Shown: positions 23,951 to 32,680, counted from the first letter of the stretch. The stretch: DNA of 40,218 nucleotides from Thermoplasmatales archaeon UBA509 (GCA_002498845.1 DAJC01000005.1:1-40218); one strand, 5' to 3'. Made by a program: numbers and translations. Notes: generated by a model not told the origin, from the letters alone.

Positions 23951-24721
23951 TCATTTTTTATTCAGCATTTCCTGATGCCTCTTCTTTATGCTCTCCAGTG
24001 TTGCTCTCACCACTTTAACTGCGGTTGCATCGTCCTGGGCTGTGCCGGAAACCTCAATCTCCAGGACAGAATGAGATAGTTCGGCTGATGAGGGGTGGCT
24101 CTTGATATACACGCTTCCTCCGGCCTTCTTCATCTCATCTGCAACAACTGGGGCAAATGCACTTTCCATGATCCCGTGCAGAACCACACTTTCCTCGTAA
24201 TAATGAACTGTTGGAATGCGTATTCTTGGGATCATGGATTCCAGTATTGCCTTCATCTCGGATGGTACGCCCGGAAGAATCAGTATACTTACTCCGCGGT
24301 AATTGAAGAACACACCCGGGGCTGTGCCAACAGGGTTTGCTATTGCTTCGGCATTCCTTGGCAGCATTGCCATCTTCATGCGTTCCGGCGTGAGTTCCAG
24401 GTTCTGTGCTGAATATTTTTCCCGGATCATCCTCAGGGCGTCCGCATTTGTCTCGAGCGGTATTCCCAGAGCATCTGCAATTGCCTTAACCGACATATCA
24501 TCGAATGTTGGGCCGAGACCTCCTGATGTCACAACAAGATCACTGAAGCCTGTGGCCTGGGTTATTCCCCACGCTATTTCGGATGGGTCATCACGAACAA
24601 CAAGACCCCGGAATACCTCGTAACCAGCAAATGTCAGGACGTGGCCTATATGGGAGAAATTTGTGTTTACCGTCCTGCCCTTGAGGATTTCATTCCCAAT
24701 GGTGAGAATTGTTGCCTTCAA
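23951..24721 (-). CDS. CinA-like molybdopterin-binding domain protein
   Basis: 256 residues. MKATILTIGNEILKGRTVNTNFSHIG and VVTSGGLGPTFDDMSVKAIA are the hallmark MoCF-like motifs of the CinA N-terminal domain; LPGVPSEMKAILES is the next conserved block. The C-terminal CinA NMN deamidase domain is missing, so this is the single-domain archaeal type whose substrate is uncertain (nucleotide pyrophosphatase-type chemistry has been described for CinA N-domains). It overlaps the small basic gene upstream by 4 nt. Confidence 0.87.
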   Translation of the reverse strand: MKATILTIGNEILKGRTVNTNFSHIGHVLTFAGYEVFRGLVVRDDPSEIAWGITQATGFSDLVVTSGGLGPTFDDMSVKAIADALGIPLETNADALRMIREKYSAQNLELTPERMKMAMLPRNAEAIANPVGTAPGVFFNYRGVSILILPGVPSEMKAILESMIPRIRIPTVHYYEESVVLHGIMESAFAPVVADEMKKAGGSVYIKSHPSSAELSHSVLEIEVSGTAQDDATAVKVVRATLESIKKRHQEMLNKK

Positions 24722-24921
24722 GCGTTTCCTGCCTTCTTCTGTGCCTTGGCCATTTTCCTCTGATGCTTCTCTATCTTGTCCTTGAGCTTCTTGAGGCCGT
24801 AGTTATCCAGGGGTTCCTTCTTCTTCTGTACCCAAACCTTGAGCTTTTCCTTGAATTCCTCATCCTTGCAGATGTCCAGCGCATTCATTTCAAATTTTTC
24901 AAGATTCCTCAGTTGTGCCAC
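24718..24921 (-). CDS. Small basic helical protein, 67 aa
   Basis: GTG start at 24921. Charged, Lys-rich and helical (LRNLEKFEMNALDICKDEE, KKLKDKIEKHQRKMAKAQKK). No family recognised; the basic C-terminus could bind nucleic acid. The stop overlaps the start of the CinA-like gene by 4 nt (ATGA), which strongly supports that both are translated from one message. Confidence 0.7.
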   Translation of the reverse strand: MAQLRNLEKFEMNALDICKDEEFKEKLKVWVQKKKEPLDNYGLKKLKDKIEKHQRKMAKAQKKAGNA

Positions 24922-24952
24922 GTTGATCGCTCACATATATCTGGAGTGCTTG

Positions 24953-25060
24953 TCAATTTTTCCATTCAGGGAGATATGACCAGGGGAAGTTATGCAAATA
25001 CACCGGATCGCCTCTTCTTATGTATTTCACGCTTTTTCCAGGTTCCGGAGCCTGCTCCAC
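24953..25060 (-). CDS. Candidate small ORF, 35 aa
   Basis: GTG 25060 to TGA 24953, product starting MEQAPEPGKSVKYIRRGDPV and ending FPWSYLPEWKN, with a very protein-like aromatic/Pro C-terminus. The open frame extends further upstream (to about 25105) without another standard start codon. It would precede the 67-aa basic gene by 31 nt on the same strand. A competing 42-codon frame lies on the plus strand. Moderate to weak. Confidence 0.35.
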   Translation of the reverse strand: MEQAPEPGKSVKYIRRGDPVYLHNFPWSYLPEWKN

Positions 25061-25142
25061 GACCTGCTGGCCAGGAGCATATGAACAAGACTGAATATTT
25101 TTGATTAGATATGCTTAAATATTGATAATTCAATAACATATC

Positions 25143-25844
25143 ATGATGAAAGAAGACAATAACTTCTACAGGGAAACATACAACTTTGTGAAGAAGCACA
25201 GCGCAACCAACAACGAATTTATTGACAGGTTTGCGCGTGGGGATATTTCCAGGGATGAATTCATGAGGTTTTCCAGGGAATTTTACCACTTTACAAGGGA
25301 GTGGCCGTCAATACTTTCCGTGCTGCTGGTAAATACGCCTGACGAGGATGATGCAGCTAACCTCACCACAATCCTTGTGTCCGAACTTGGTGACGATGAC
25401 CCCCGGAAAAGGCACGAACTCCTTTACAGATCGTACCTGAGGAGCCTGAAAATGGAACCCATGGATCTTGTTGGAAGCAGGCAGCTTCCCAGCACAAAGG
25501 CATGGCTTGACGGCATGCGGAACTACTTCGCCGGAGATCACTTCCAGGCTCTTGGGGCAGAATTTGGGCTTGAGAACATGGCAATACCAATGTGGGACAA
25601 GATCCTTGCCGGGATGAAGATATGGGTGCAGAAACATCCGGAATATTCCAGCATGGATCTCAAGTATTTCACATTCCACCGGGAGCTGGAAGAACATCAT
25701 GAGGAGGCTATGGAAAACGTGCTGGGACAGCATGCTGATGATCCAGTTGCCAGAAAGAAATTCATGGAGGGGGCAAAGGGAATACTGGACCTTGAGGAGA
25801 AGTTCTGGCTCGGCCTTTCGGACAGTGCCAACAGAAATATATGA
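25143..25844 (+). CDS. Heme-oxygenase-fold, iron-containing redox enzyme family protein
   Basis: 233 residues, all helical. Potential metal ligands sit in the usual spacing: E at FSREFYHFTREW, E at LVSELGDDDPRKRHELLYRS with H, and HRELEEHHEEAM in the C-terminal helix, plus LGAEFGLENMA. This pattern resembles TENA/PqqC-like and diiron heme-oxygenase-like proteins. Precise reaction unknown. A TATA-like cttaaat at 25114-25120 is centred 26 nt before ATG 25143, a leaderless start; the second ATG at 25146 is possible. Confidence 0.78.
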   Translation: MMKEDNNFYRETYNFVKKHSATNNEFIDRFARGDISRDEFMRFSREFYHFTREWPSILSVLLVNTPDEDDAANLTTILVSELGDDDPRKRHELLYRSYLRSLKMEPMDLVGSRQLPSTKAWLDGMRNYFAGDHFQALGAEFGLENMAIPMWDKILAGMKIWVQKHPEYSSMDLKYFTFHRELEEHHEEAMENVLGQHADDPVARKKFMEGAKGILDLEEKFWLGLSDSANRNI

Positions 25845-25862
25845 CAGTTCAATTATGAACTG

Positions 25863-26465
25863 TTGAAGACCCTGATTTTCTTCCTGAGGCACGCCGTCAC
25901 AGAATCGAATAAGCTTGGTGTATGGCAGTGCTCCATTGATGAGGATCTGAGCCAGGAGGGAATTGAACAGGTATCCGCCGTTGTTCCCATAATCGCATCT
26001 CTTTCACCGGATGTCATAATTTTAAGCCCAATGAAGCGAACTGTCCAGACTGCGGAGATCATCATGAAGAAAGTCCATCCCCTGGATTTCAGGACATGCG
26101 ATGGTCTCAGGGAACGTACAGGCGGAGTCATTGAGGGATTGACAAGTAATGAAATCAGGGAACGCTTCAAAATTGAAATGACCACCATACTCTCGGACTC
26201 CATCAACGGCCTGCCGGGAGTGGAAACACTTCCAGCGTTTCTTGAGAGGATAAACAGAACGGTTGACAGCATTTACCGGAAATATGAGGGCAGGAGGATT
26301 CTGGTGGTTACCCATGGCGGATTCATGCGCGGTTTCTACCAGAGCAACATAGGCGCGGCCGATGGGGTTGTGAGATTCCGAAACTGCTCAATCCTGGGAG
26401 TTACCAGGGAAAATGGCAGGTGGGCCGTATTCTACAGCATGGGAACTGATGGCAGTGCCACCTGA
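25863..26465 (+). CDS. Histidine phosphatase (phosphoglycerate mutase-like)
   Basis: 200 residues. The catalytic loop is LRHAVTESN (RHA instead of the common RHG), with a proximal Arg in MKRTVQTAEIIM, the acid region DGLRERTGGVIEG, and the second His in VVTHGGFMRGF. A phosphatase or mutase of the branch-2-like histidine phosphatase superfamily; substrate unclear. TTG start at 25863, just after the heme-oxygenase-like gene (18-nt gap), so co-transcription is likely. Confidence 0.85.
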   Translation: MKTLIFFLRHAVTESNKLGVWQCSIDEDLSQEGIEQVSAVVPIIASLSPDVIILSPMKRTVQTAEIIMKKVHPLDFRTCDGLRERTGGVIEGLTSNEIRERFKIEMTTILSDSINGLPGVETLPAFLERINRTVDSIYRKYEGRRILVVTHGGFMRGFYQSNIGAADGVVRFRNCSILGVTRENGRWAVFYSMGTDGSAT

Positions 26466-26597
26466 TTATGATCAGTGTTATCAATATCCTGCGGCATCAA
26501 ACATTCAGTAATTATAATTCACCGATTATATCATAGAATGTATATTCACAGCTTATTTCTGTATCAGTTTTTTATCCATAAAGACGTTACTGGAACC

Positions 26598-27014
26598 ATG
26601 CAGTCTAAATCCGAAGGAAACAAGATCTTTCTTAAAATTGAATACGGCGAAGACATTCGGGATTGTCTCAATTCTGTTCTTGAGAAGTATCATATCAGTT
26701 CAGGTGAAATAGAGTGGGGGCTGGGAGCCGCGAAGAACCTGGAAATTGGTTATTACACCGGAACTGAGTACATACGCAAAACGTACGAAGGCCCACTTGA
26801 GATGGTTGTGTTTCATGGAAGCATTGCCTCTGTGGAGCCCAGGTTTCATATCCACTGCTCGGGTGCCGGTGCTGACCACATAATGGTCGGAGGACACTTC
26901 TTTTCTGGCACTGCGGTACCTCTCATGGAGATCAGCATCACAAAGTTTGACCAGATCAATATTGTAAGGGAAAAGTCCCAGAAATCAGGCCTCATGGAAG
27001 CGACTCTTCTCTGA
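26598..27014 (+). CDS. PPC-domain (DUF296) protein
   Basis: About 138 residues. LKIEYGEDIRDCLNSVLEKY, the glycine pattern WGLGAAKNLEIGYY, GPLEMVVFHGSIAS, and the metal-binding set PRFHIHCSGAGADHIMVGGHF are those of the PPC/DUF296 domain found alone in archaea and fused to AT-hooks in plants. The three His (H-x-H ... GGH) likely bind a metal. The frame extends upstream to 26475, but a TATA-like ttttttatcc at 26568-26577 is centred 26 nt before ATG 26598 (MQSKSEGNKIF), so the start is leaderless there. It converges on the Fe-ADH gene. Confidence 0.85.
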   Translation: MQSKSEGNKIFLKIEYGEDIRDCLNSVLEKYHISSGEIEWGLGAAKNLEIGYYTGTEYIRKTYEGPLEMVVFHGSIASVEPRFHIHCSGAGADHIMVGGHFFSGTAVPLMEISITKFDQINIVREKSQKSGLMEATLL

Positions 27015-27027
27015 GGTCGCCGCTCTT

Positions 27028-28056
27028 TCAGATCATGTCTTCCAGGACTTCAAGAACTTCGCTGCCAGGAGCATTAATCTTTCCCGCAATATATTTGAAA
27101 TCGTCACGGGTTATCCCGTAGTCACCAAGGCGTGGGACAAATCCAAGACCCCTGATGAAGCTTTCCACCGTTCTTGCAAACTGCAATGCCAGTTCTCTAT
27201 TATCTGATGCGGAAAGTCCAAGCCATGATCCCATGAGTGCCAGTGGTTCAGGATTTACATCGGCATAATGCCTCAGTACTGCAGGAAGTGTTATACAGCT
27301 TGTAACCCCATGCGGTATCTCCCACTTTGCGCCAATGACTCTGCCAATGAGGTGGCTCAGGCCGAATGGCGCATCAAAGACCTCGAAATATGAATACCAG
27401 GCTGCAAGCTGGCACTCATACCTTTCGGTCACCGATTCTCCGGCAAGGTTCAGGAATATCTTTCTCATGGCCTCCCTGGCCATTATTCTCGCTGGTTCAC
27501 TGTGAAAGTTTGATACAACTGTTTCCACAACGTGATCAAGTGCCCTTACACCCGTTGTTCTCCACAATCTTAACGGGGTTTCCCTCGCAGCTTCAGGATC
27601 AAGGAAAATATACTGCGGAGTAATCCTGGCATCCCTTATGCCGGTCTTCTCACCCCCTATGGAGTAGCCTGCAATGTGCGAGAATTCCGCGGCAGAAAGG
27701 GTTGTGGGGATGGCTACTTGCGGTGCATCAAGGTCATAATAATACCTGACAACCTTGGCAGCATCCTGTACGCTCCCGCCACCGACTGATACTATGGTAT
27801 CACAGTTCCTGTTCCTCATCAGCTCAGTGGCGTGCTCGATCTCTTCCATTGGTGAATGCTGTGTGACCTCCCTGAATTCTGCATACTCAACCGGCAGATC
27901 CGCCAGGAGGTCCCCGTAAAACACTGTTCTTGAAACGGAGGCAGATGACATCACCAGAACCTTCTCTGAGCCGATCTCCCTGAGGAGTGCTGGAAGATCC
28001 TTCAGTGTCCCCGGGCCATGATATACCCGTTTAATGGGAAGATAATTGAACTTCAT
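27028..28056 (-). CDS. Iron-type alcohol dehydrogenase, maleylacetate reductase-like
   Basis: About 342 residues. NAD(P) site VSVGGGSVQDAAKV (residues ~92-105), VAIPTTLSAAEFSHIAGYS, DARITPQYIFLDPEAARETP, and metal ligands in GVRALDHVVE, GLSHLIGR and IPHGVTSCI. The PTT-x-S-x-x-E block followed by KTGIRD is nearer to maleylacetate reductases than to glycerol-1-phosphate dehydrogenase. The start ATG 28056 overlaps the homogentisate dioxygenase stop (ATGA); an in-frame ATG lies at 28065. As last gene of the homogentisate operon it probably acts on a ring-cleavage product. Confidence 0.82.
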   Translation of the reverse strand: MKFNYLPIKRVYHGPGTLKDLPALLREIGSEKVLVMSSASVSRTVFYGDLLADLPVEYAEFREVTQHSPMEEIEHATELMRNRNCDTIVSVGGGSVQDAAKVVRYYYDLDAPQVAIPTTLSAAEFSHIAGYSIGGEKTGIRDARITPQYIFLDPEAARETPLRLWRTTGVRALDHVVETVVSNFHSEPARIMAREAMRKIFLNLAGESVTERYECQLAAWYSYFEVFDAPFGLSHLIGRVIGAKWEIPHGVTSCITLPAVLRHYADVNPEPLALMGSWLGLSASDNRELALQFARTVESFIRGLGFVPRLGDYGITRDDFKYIAGKINAPGSEVLEVLEDMI

Positions 28057-29198
28057 CTGTACCATGATCCCATGTAATTTCTGTCTTCAACCTCTTTCGC
28101 ATCCCTGGCAATCTTCAGTGGCTCATATGCCTCAACCATGACCGCAACCTCATCTGTTCCCTCCTTGCCTATTGCAGCCTCAAGGGCGCCTGGCTGAGGC
28201 CCATGTATCAGCCCCCTTACATGCAGCGTAACTGAACCTGCAGAAATGCCCCGCCTGCTCATGAAGCTTCCGGAAGAATAGAAGAGTACCTCATCCGTGT
28301 CTATATTGCTGTGAAAATATGATATTGGTATGGATCTGGGGTGAAAATCAAATTTCCTTGGGAGGAAGGTACCGATCATGAAGGACCTGGCGCTGAATGT
28401 TTCATGCACAGGCGGTGGCTGATGGAGCTTTCCGACGATGGGAGCCATCGACCCTGTACTGATGGCGAATGGATAAAGGTAGCCATCCCACCCGACAACG
28501 TCAAATGGATCCATGTCCCTTTCCTCCCTGAGGAAATAATCCCCGAAGTCCACCAGCACCTGGAAAGATCCAGTCCTTGTGGATGGTTCAGACAGTTTCG
28601 GCACCCGGATATCACGTGTATAGTAGGGCGATCCCTCCTTGATCTGCCCGTAAATGTTCAGATACCTGGCTGGGATTGATGCCCTCTCCCTCGATTCCAC
28701 AAGGAAGAAAACAAGATCGGGGGAAACGTCCATGGTGTAGGTTGTACCCTTTGGAACGTACAGGTAATCTCCAGCGGATACCTTCAGGTTGCCCATCATG
28801 GAGATCACTGTTGCATTTCCTGAATGAATGAAATAAACCTCATCATGCAGGGCATTTCTGTAAAGGCTGGCAGATCTTTCCAGCGGAGACCCCACGGATA
28901 TCCTGACTGAGGAGTTGAACATAAGGTACCGCCTGCCAGTGATGAAACTTCCTTTCCTCTCAAATTTGCCGGTCTCAAAGTGCCTGTGAATCATCTCCTC
29001 TGATGATCCGTTATCAAGTGCATCCCTGTGCAACCTGCTCACAGACTTCACCCTCGTCGGATCTCCAATGTGATACAGAAGGGAATATGGGCCCTCAAAG
29101 CTCTCCTCCCCGAAAAGCTCCTCCCTGAGAATGCTGTTCCTGTCGTCGTATGTATGCCGGCTTTCAGGCATCTTTCCCTGCTTAACGTAGAAAACCAT
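28053..29198 (-). CDS. hmgA: Homogentisate 1,2-dioxygenase
   Basis: About 381 residues of cupin fold. The N-terminal half has YYLMF-like FITGRRYLMFNSSVRISVG, HDEVYFIHSGNATVISMMG, GDYLYVPKGTTYTM; the catalytic half has SYFHSNIDTDEVLFYSSG and LHVRGLIHGPQPGALEAAIG, the iron-binding region of the bacterial/archaeal type. It opens homogentisate to maleylacetoacetate with O2. The frame opens at 29237, but GGGAGG ends 8 nt before ATG 29198, and TGA-G-ATG directly follows the upstream gene. The product starts MVFYVKQGKMPESRH. Confidence 0.88.
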   Translation of the reverse strand: MVFYVKQGKMPESRHTYDDRNSILREELFGEESFEGPYSLLYHIGDPTRVKSVSRLHRDALDNGSSEEMIHRHFETGKFERKGSFITGRRYLMFNSSVRISVGSPLERSASLYRNALHDEVYFIHSGNATVISMMGNLKVSAGDYLYVPKGTTYTMDVSPDLVFFLVESRERASIPARYLNIYGQIKEGSPYYTRDIRVPKLSEPSTRTGSFQVLVDFGDYFLREERDMDPFDVVGWDGYLYPFAISTGSMAPIVGKLHQPPPVHETFSARSFMIGTFLPRKFDFHPRSIPISYFHSNIDTDEVLFYSSGSFMSRRGISAGSVTLHVRGLIHGPQPGALEAAIGKEGTDEVAVMVEAYEPLKIARDAKEVEDRNYMGSWYR

Positions 29199-29199
29199 C

Positions 29200-30120
29200 T
29201 CAGGACCTCCCAACAATACGTGTGACCAGATCGCCAAGAATATCTGAATGGAAGCTTACCTGATCCCCTATTTTGAGCCACCCTCCATTCTCTGGGCCCC
29301 TTTCAAGTATGCAGCCTCCTGAGACTGTGCCACTCATGATTATGTCCCCGGGCTTGAGCATGGTTTCATTCGATGCCCATGAAATCATTTCCTGGAAAGT
29401 CCAGTGCATGTCCTTCAGGTTGCCTTCAACAAACAGGTTTCCATTCACTGAAGCCTGAACGCTGCAGTCAATTCTCCTGTCAGCATCCAGGTGTTTTTCC
29501 ATTTCGTCTGCCGTGATGACATAGCGCCCCATGCTTGTTGCAAAATCCTTGCTCTTGGAAGGCCCAAGTCCTATCTTCATCTCCTTCCTCTGCTGATCCC
29601 TGGCACTCCAGTCATTCATGAGTACGAAACCGAAGATATGTGACCATGCTTCGCCCACAGGTATGTTTTTTCCCTCCCTCCCTATAATGGCAGCAACCTC
29701 AAGCTCAAAGTCAAGTTCAGATGAAAAGGATGGGTATGGGATATCATGATCACTGGCGTATAGTGATGAGTTGCCAGAGTAATAATATGCAGGGAATTCA
29801 TACCATTCTGGAACCATCTCCAGTCCCCTTCTGGCCCTGGCTGCCTTCACGTGGCCCTCGAAGGCATAGAAATCCCTGATCTGGTTTACGTAGGGCATAG
29901 GCAGCAGATAGGATGTTGGAACATGATCTGTAACTGCAGAAAACTGGCCTTCAGAGATGAAGCTGTTTATCTTTTCCGTGTTCTTCATTACTGTTCCGTA
30001 GAATGATCTGCCGGGATCATCCATTGGAGATCCGATTATTTCCCCGAGATCAAGGAAAGCCCCACCAATTGATATCACAGTCTTGATCCCGTCCTCGGTA
30101 TTTATCCTTGCAATCCGCAT
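29200..30120 (-). CDS. Fumarylacetoacetate hydrolase-family protein
   Basis: 306 residues. The FAH-fold catalytic core is present: WYEFPAYYYSGNSSLYASDHDI, LDFELEVAAIIGREGKNIP, VLMNDWSARDQQR and IIMSGTVSGGCILERGP; metal ligands lie in ELEVA and the D of LMNDWS. In the homogentisate pathway it would split the diketone to acetoacetate and fumarate or a related acid. It lies one base after the HPPD stop and one base before the hmgA start, so the three are a tight operon. Confidence 0.87.
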   Translation of the reverse strand: MRIARINTEDGIKTVISIGGAFLDLGEIIGSPMDDPGRSFYGTVMKNTEKINSFISEGQFSAVTDHVPTSYLLPMPYVNQIRDFYAFEGHVKAARARRGLEMVPEWYEFPAYYYSGNSSLYASDHDIPYPSFSSELDFELEVAAIIGREGKNIPVGEAWSHIFGFVLMNDWSARDQQRKEMKIGLGPSKSKDFATSMGRYVITADEMEKHLDADRRIDCSVQASVNGNLFVEGNLKDMHWTFQEMISWASNETMLKPGDIIMSGTVSGGCILERGPENGGWLKIGDQVSFHSDILGDLVTRIVGRS

Positions 30121-30121
30121 C

Positions 30122-31207
30122 TTACAGGTTCCCTCTCCTTGCCTGCTCAGCCTCTATTGATTTGAACAGTTCCCTGAAGTTCCCCTTTCCGAAGGATGTT
30201 GCCCCCTTCCTCTGGATAATCTCATAGAAAAATGTCGGCCTGTCACCCACTGGCTTTGTGAATATCTGAAGGAGATATCCGTCATCGTCCCTGTCAACGA
30301 GAATATTGAGGCGGCGCAGATCCTCAAGCTTCTCGTCAATCTTCCCGACCCTGTCCAGCAGAGTATCATAGTATGCAGATGGAGTCGAGAGGAATTCCAC
30401 GCCCCTTGACTGCATTTCTTCAACAGTTTTCAGGATATTGTCTGTTTCCATTGCAATGTGCTGAACCCCGGGTGAATTATAGTAGTCCAGGTACTCCTGG
30501 ATCTGGGATTTTTTCAGGCCCAGGGCGGGTTCGTTGATGGGAAAAATAATTTTCCTGTTACCGTAATGCACCACCTTTGATCTCAGGGAGGAATACTCCG
30601 TACTGATGTCCTTGTCATCAAAACTTATGAGCTGATCAAATCCCAGCCCTCTGACATAGTAATTTACCCAGGATTCCATCATCCTGTCCTCCACATTGCC
30701 AACTATGTGATCGATCTTCTTGAGGCCGACATGCTTCCCAGGCGTTCCTGTCTTTTCAAACCCCGGCGGAAGCCCGGAGCTGTAGCTCCCCTCCTCAACG
30801 AGTGTGTGCAGGGTATCACCAAATGAATAGATCCTTGCTGTTTCTATGGTCCCGTCCCTGCCTGTTATTTTTGTGATTGGTGATATCCTGGCAACACCCT
30901 TATTCTTCACAAAATCCACTGTGTCACCAATATTGTCAACACTGAGTGATATGTCGCGGACACCATCACCATGGTATCTTACGTGATCTGCGATCGGTGA
31001 ATCATAGTTCAGGTAGCTGGTAAAGATCATGCGGACATCGCCCTGTCCAAGAAGGTATGATACCCGATCACGTACACCGGTCTCAGGGCCGGCATAGGCA
31101 AGGAGGTCAAATCCGAGGGCGCGCTGGTGATAGAAAGCCCACTGCCTGGCAGATCCAACATAGTATTCCACAGCATTAACAGAGTTGAACAGGTTCTCAT
31201 TATCCAT
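30122..31207 (-). CDS. hppD: 4-hydroxyphenylpyruvate dioxygenase
   Basis: 361 residues, two VOC modules. Iron ligands H167 (KKIDHIVGNV), H250 (GVQHIAMET) and E329 (FFYEIIQR) are in place; the C-terminal helix gate region RKGATSFGKGNFRELFKSIE matches the family. It converts 4-hydroxyphenylpyruvate to homogentisate. A TATA-like CTTATTAC (complement, ~31232-31239) sits ~27 nt before ATG 31207, giving a leaderless first gene of the hppD-FAH-hmgA-FeADH operon. Confidence 0.92.
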   Translation of the reverse strand: MDNENLFNSVNAVEYYVGSARQWAFYHQRALGFDLLAYAGPETGVRDRVSYLLGQGDVRMIFTSYLNYDSPIADHVRYHGDGVRDISLSVDNIGDTVDFVKNKGVARISPITKITGRDGTIETARIYSFGDTLHTLVEEGSYSSGLPPGFEKTGTPGKHVGLKKIDHIVGNVEDRMMESWVNYYVRGLGFDQLISFDDKDISTEYSSLRSKVVHYGNRKIIFPINEPALGLKKSQIQEYLDYYNSPGVQHIAMETDNILKTVEEMQSRGVEFLSTPSAYYDTLLDRVGKIDEKLEDLRRLNILVDRDDDGYLLQIFTKPVGDRPTFFYEIIQRKGATSFGKGNFRELFKSIEAEQARRGNL

Positions 31208-31342
31208 GAGTCAATAACAATAATACAGTAATAAGGATTTTCAATTGGGAATATCGGAAAATCCGCATTGTAGCGTGATAGCCATTGCCATATCTGGATC
31301 GGAAACGCATAATTAGGACGTAATCATAACTAGGAGATAACA

Positions 31343-32002
31343 TTGTCAGGCGAAATTTTCACCCATGTTGCCACCTTTTCCTTCAGAAGCCGGTTCTATT
31401 CTTCAGGAGAGGATAAGAGGAACGGAGTTATTGAAAGGATAAACAGTACATTCATGGATTATGGGAAGAAGCTGATCAATCTCAGGATGTACAGATCGAT
31501 AAGGCATGACAGTGACATCATTTTCTGGCTTTCTTCCAGTGATCCCATGGATATTTCAGAGTTCAGGAAGGATATCATGCTGGCAATGTCCGGATATGGT
31601 ATTCCGGAGTACAGCATGTTTTCCCTCTATGAGCATTCACCCTATCTCAGGGCGTCAGGGAGCCTGGAAGACACCCTTAAATTCACCCCAAAGAAGTATT
31701 TCGTGGCATATCCTATGAGCAAGACGCCAGACTGGTATCTTATTGATTACGATGAGCGAAAGAAGATACTTGCAGAGCACATAGGAATGGCAACATCACA
31801 TCCTGAAAACAGGGACATAAGGTCCTACACCACCTATTCATACGGCCTGGGAGACCAGGAGTTTGTGGTGCTATACGAAACTGATTCACTGTCCCAGTGG
31901 TCCCACGTCACCGAAAAGCTGAGGGAAGCCAGGGCAAGGAAATGGATAATAAAGGAAGAGCCCATTTTCATTGGAATACTGTCGGAACCTTTCCAGTACT
32001 GA
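31343..32002 (+). CDS. Cld-family heme protein (HemQ/coproheme decarboxylase-like)
   Basis: 219 residues, ferredoxin-like double domain. The C-terminal half has KKYFVAYPMSKTPDWYLIDYDERKKILAEHIGMATSHPE, with YPMSK holding the Tyr typical of coproheme decarboxylases and the His of EHIGMA as proximal heme ligand, and LREARARKWIIKEEPIF. True chlorite dismutase needs a distal Arg I cannot locate; so a heme-synthesis role is more likely. TTG start at 31343 preceded by AGGAGA 7 nt upstream. Divergent from the tyrosine operon. Confidence 0.82.
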   Translation: MSGEIFTHVATFSFRSRFYSSGEDKRNGVIERINSTFMDYGKKLINLRMYRSIRHDSDIIFWLSSSDPMDISEFRKDIMLAMSGYGIPEYSMFSLYEHSPYLRASGSLEDTLKFTPKKYFVAYPMSKTPDWYLIDYDERKKILAEHIGMATSHPENRDIRSYTTYSYGLGDQEFVVLYETDSLSQWSHVTEKLREARARKWIIKEEPIFIGILSEPFQY

Positions 32003-32015
32003 TTGCGCTTCAGGA

Positions 32016-32657
32016 TCATGGCTGATTGTTCCTTCCCAGCCACTGCCTTATTTTTTTCTTCACGCTTTCCGGGATCAAGGTATACCTGGTTTCTGTCATT
32101 GAATAAACCATTCGGTCTCCATTTCCTGTGAAGCCAATGGCAGCCATGAGCTGCTGCATCACTGCGGTTTCATCATCCGATGTATTCAGGTTGGGAATTT
32201 TTTCCACGAGGTCAGCCGAATTCATCACCACAATGCCGCTCTTGGCAAGCTGTGCCCTCAGACCGGTCTCCAGACTCCCTGACAAACCTGCATCAAGGAG
32301 TACAACAGCGACATCTGCACCCATCCTGAATTTTGACTTGACAACGTCTTCCCAGGCCTCCTGCGCTGGCATGTTCCCGGTTTCAATCATCAGAATAGAC
32401 GGGCCTGAAGAGACAATAAGCAAATTCTTTTCTGCGGAGATAAGTCCTGTGAGTCCGCTCACTGGCCTGGCTGATACGCTGGATCTTGAGACGGCATGCT
32501 GAATTTTCTCGAGGACGCCGGATTCCGTTCCATGAACCTGTGGTGTTCCGTGCGATGAATGCGAATCCATGGTGTTCCCTGCGATCCTGCTGCCGCATTT
32601 CTGGCAGAAGACCGATCCATCCGGCATGGGCGATCCGCAATTGGGACACTTAATCAT
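32016..32657 (-). CDS. Zinc-ribbon protein with a C-terminal alpha/beta domain
   Basis: 213 residues. N-terminal zinc ribbon CPNC-x10-CQKC (C4, C7, C18, C21), a Ser/His-rich linker, then a folded domain (residues ~70-165): GLISAEKNLLIVSSGPSILM, DVAVVLLDAGLSGSLETGLR, IVVMNSADLVEKIPNLN. The C-terminus is basic (KKKIRQWLGRNNQP). The domain is not recognised. It has its own TATA box (TTATAA, complement of 32681-32688) 27 nt upstream, yet follows the kinase by 54 nt and shares the zinc-ribbon layout of the FHA protein, suggesting membership in the same signalling locus. Confidence 0.75.
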   Translation of the reverse strand: MIKCPNCGSPMPDGSVFCQKCGSRIAGNTMDSHSSHGTPQVHGTESGVLEKIQHAVSRSSVSARPVSGLTGLISAEKNLLIVSSGPSILMIETGNMPAQEAWEDVVKSKFRMGADVAVVLLDAGLSGSLETGLRAQLAKSGIVVMNSADLVEKIPNLNTSDDETAVMQQLMAAIGFTGNGDRMVYSMTETRYTLIPESVKKKIRQWLGRNNQP

Positions 32658-32680
32658 AAATGTATATGAACACCATGGGA

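Noticed and set aside
27028..28056. Glycerol-1-phosphate dehydrogenase as identity of the iron-type dehydrogenase
   Set aside because: The PTT-x-S-x-x-E and KTGIRD blocks and the operon with homogentisate genes fit a maleylacetate reductase-like enzyme better.
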